Below are positions 4,575 to 5,186 of a stretch of 5,186 nucleotides of DNA, one piece after another. Below the pieces are notes generated by a model. The model was not told the origin of the DNA, searched no databases, and saw only the letters and a list, made by a program, of their open reading frames with translations. Position 1 is the first letter of the stretch. Every line of letters starts with the position of its first letter. The translations under genes and the position numbers were made by a program. Source of the stretch: Lysobacteraceae bacterium (GTDB lineage: Bacteria > Pseudomonadota > Gammaproteobacteria > Steroidobacterales > Steroidobacteraceae); NCBI GenBank assembly GCA_012516015.1, contig JAAYXG010000382.1, positions 1 to 5,186 of the forward strand, in the 5' to 3' direction.

Positions 4575-5186
4575 GTGTCGTCCTCCTCATCGATCGGGAC
4601 GAGCGTTTGCGCAACCGCGATCCACTCGCGATTCTCGCGGCGACGCTCCACGCGCAGGTCGTTGTCCGGAAGTGAGACGACTCGCCATAGTGCTTCCGCG
4701 CCGTCGCGCTCGATTTGCAGCTCGAAGGGAACGATCTCACCGCTCGACATCACGATGATCTGCGGAGGGCGGTCATCGAGCTTGTCGCGCGCCTCATCCT
4801 GCTCTTGCTCTTCGTCTTTCTCTGCGAAGGTCCGCTCGGGTAACTGCGGCTGCAAGACGATCTCGCGAGATTCGAGCCAGACGCGGAATCGAAGACCTTC
4901 CGACAGCTCGCGCGGCTCGTACAACACGTCGTTCTCGATGGGCAGCCAGATATTGCGGCGCGGATCGAAGCGCAGAAACTCATACGCGGAGCTGGCAACG
5001 AATACGCCGATATCGATGCCCTGGAGCTCCGCCTCCTCGCGGGCTTGCCGCAGCAAAGCCCAGAAGCGTCGCGATTCGTCCTCCGTCTCGCGATCCCGTC
5101 CGAGCAGGTTGATGGACAACGTGACCGCTGACACGACGACGCCGATGATCACGACGACGACGAGCAACTCGATCAGTGTGAATCCG
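4571..5186 (-). CDS. gspH: Type II secretion minor pseudopilin GspH (5' partial)
   Basis: GspH is a minor pseudopilin of the T2SS, anchored in the inner membrane and incorporated near the tip of the periplasmic pseudopilus. The reading frame is open to the right edge, so the start codon and most of the leader are missing. The first visible residues are GFTLIELLVVVV: Gly at -1 of the prepilin peptidase cut, Phe at +1, the invariant Glu at +5, and a hydrophobic helix to about mature residue 27. An amphipathic helix follows with the GspH-like LLRQAREEAELQG (43-55). The C-terminal part has PQIIVMSSGEIVPFEL (140-155), matching the family's SSGE-x-x-PF signature. The 203 mature residues are somewhat long for GspH. 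An acidic, Glu/Gln/Asp-rich insert (about 120-138) and an acidic end (DEEDDT) account for part of this. The stop codon overlaps the start of gspI (ATGA). Confidence 0.93.
   Translation of the reverse strand, partial: GFTLIELLVVVVIIGVVVSAVTLSINLLGRDRETEDESRRFWALLRQAREEAELQGIDIGVFVASSAYEFLRFDPRRNIWLPIENDVLYEPRELSEGLRFRVWLESREIVLQPQLPERTFAEKDEEQEQDEARDKLDDRPPQIIVMSSGEIVPFELQIERDGAEALWRVVSLPDNDLRVERRRENREWIAVAQTLVPIDEEDDT
4582..4586 (-). promoter_or_regulatory. Strong ribosome binding site of gspI (upstream start)
   Basis: The minus strand reads GAGGAGGA inside the last codons of gspH, with GGAGG ending 7 nt before the ATG at 4574. That ATG overlaps the gspH stop as ATGA. This favours the upstream start for gspI, even though it produces a 57-residue leader. 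The purine run also encodes the acidic GspH end (Glu-Glu-Asp-Asp), so its match to the Shine-Dalgarno sequence could be partly coincidental. Confidence 0.65.

Overview
The window is a densely packed, one-directional run of seven type II secretion system (T2SS, general secretory pathway) genes, all on the minus strand. Read in the direction of transcription (right to left) they are gspH (5' end cut by the right edge), gspI, gspJ, gspK, gspL, gspM and gspN (3' end cut by the left edge). There is no other gene and no RNA gene. No intergenic space is long enough for a promoter or terminator, so the window lies inside one operon, with gspG expected beyond the right edge and the rest of gspN beyond the left edge. 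The order H-I-J-K-L-M-N, a GspN protein at the end, high GC with GC-rich third codon positions, and residues typical of proteobacterial T2SS proteins point to a high-GC proteobacterium. It is probably gammaproteobacterial (Xanthomonadales/Nevskiales/Steroidobacter-like), but the sequence alone does not fix the genus.

Right part (3244-5186): four minor pseudopilins. GspH, GspI and GspJ have the canonical prepilin peptidase site, Gly followed by Phe-Thr-Leu and Glu at +5. GspK has the expected variant without Glu5. I, J and K are known to form the tip complex that starts the pseudopilus, and H links it to the GspG shaft. Left part (1-2189): GspL and GspM, the inner-membrane platform proteins that connect the cytoplasmic ATPase GspE to the pseudopilus, followed by GspN, an inner-membrane-anchored accessory protein.

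Translation looks tightly coupled. Stop and start codons overlap at H/I (ATGA), J/K (ATGA) and K/L (TAATG), and the other gaps are 5 to 13 nt.

The unusual part is at the N-termini of gspI and gspK. Both have a strong GGAGG ribosome binding site 7 nt before an ATGA-overlap start, yet the prepilin cleavage site comes only after 57 codons (gspI) or 40 codons (gspK), against about 10 in gspJ. The extra leader DNA consists largely of short tandem repeats with 7-bp units: GGGGACA-like (4 units), CTGTGGA-like (4 units) and TGGCGAG-like (3 units), plus two diverged CTGTGGA-like units in gspI. One array is also a perfect four-run G-quadruplex motif on the template strand. A 7-bp unit is not a multiple of three, so gain or loss of one unit would break the frame between the start codon and the pseudopilin. 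GspI also carries a proline- and charge-rich C-terminal tail of about 60 residues, and GspH has an acidic insert.
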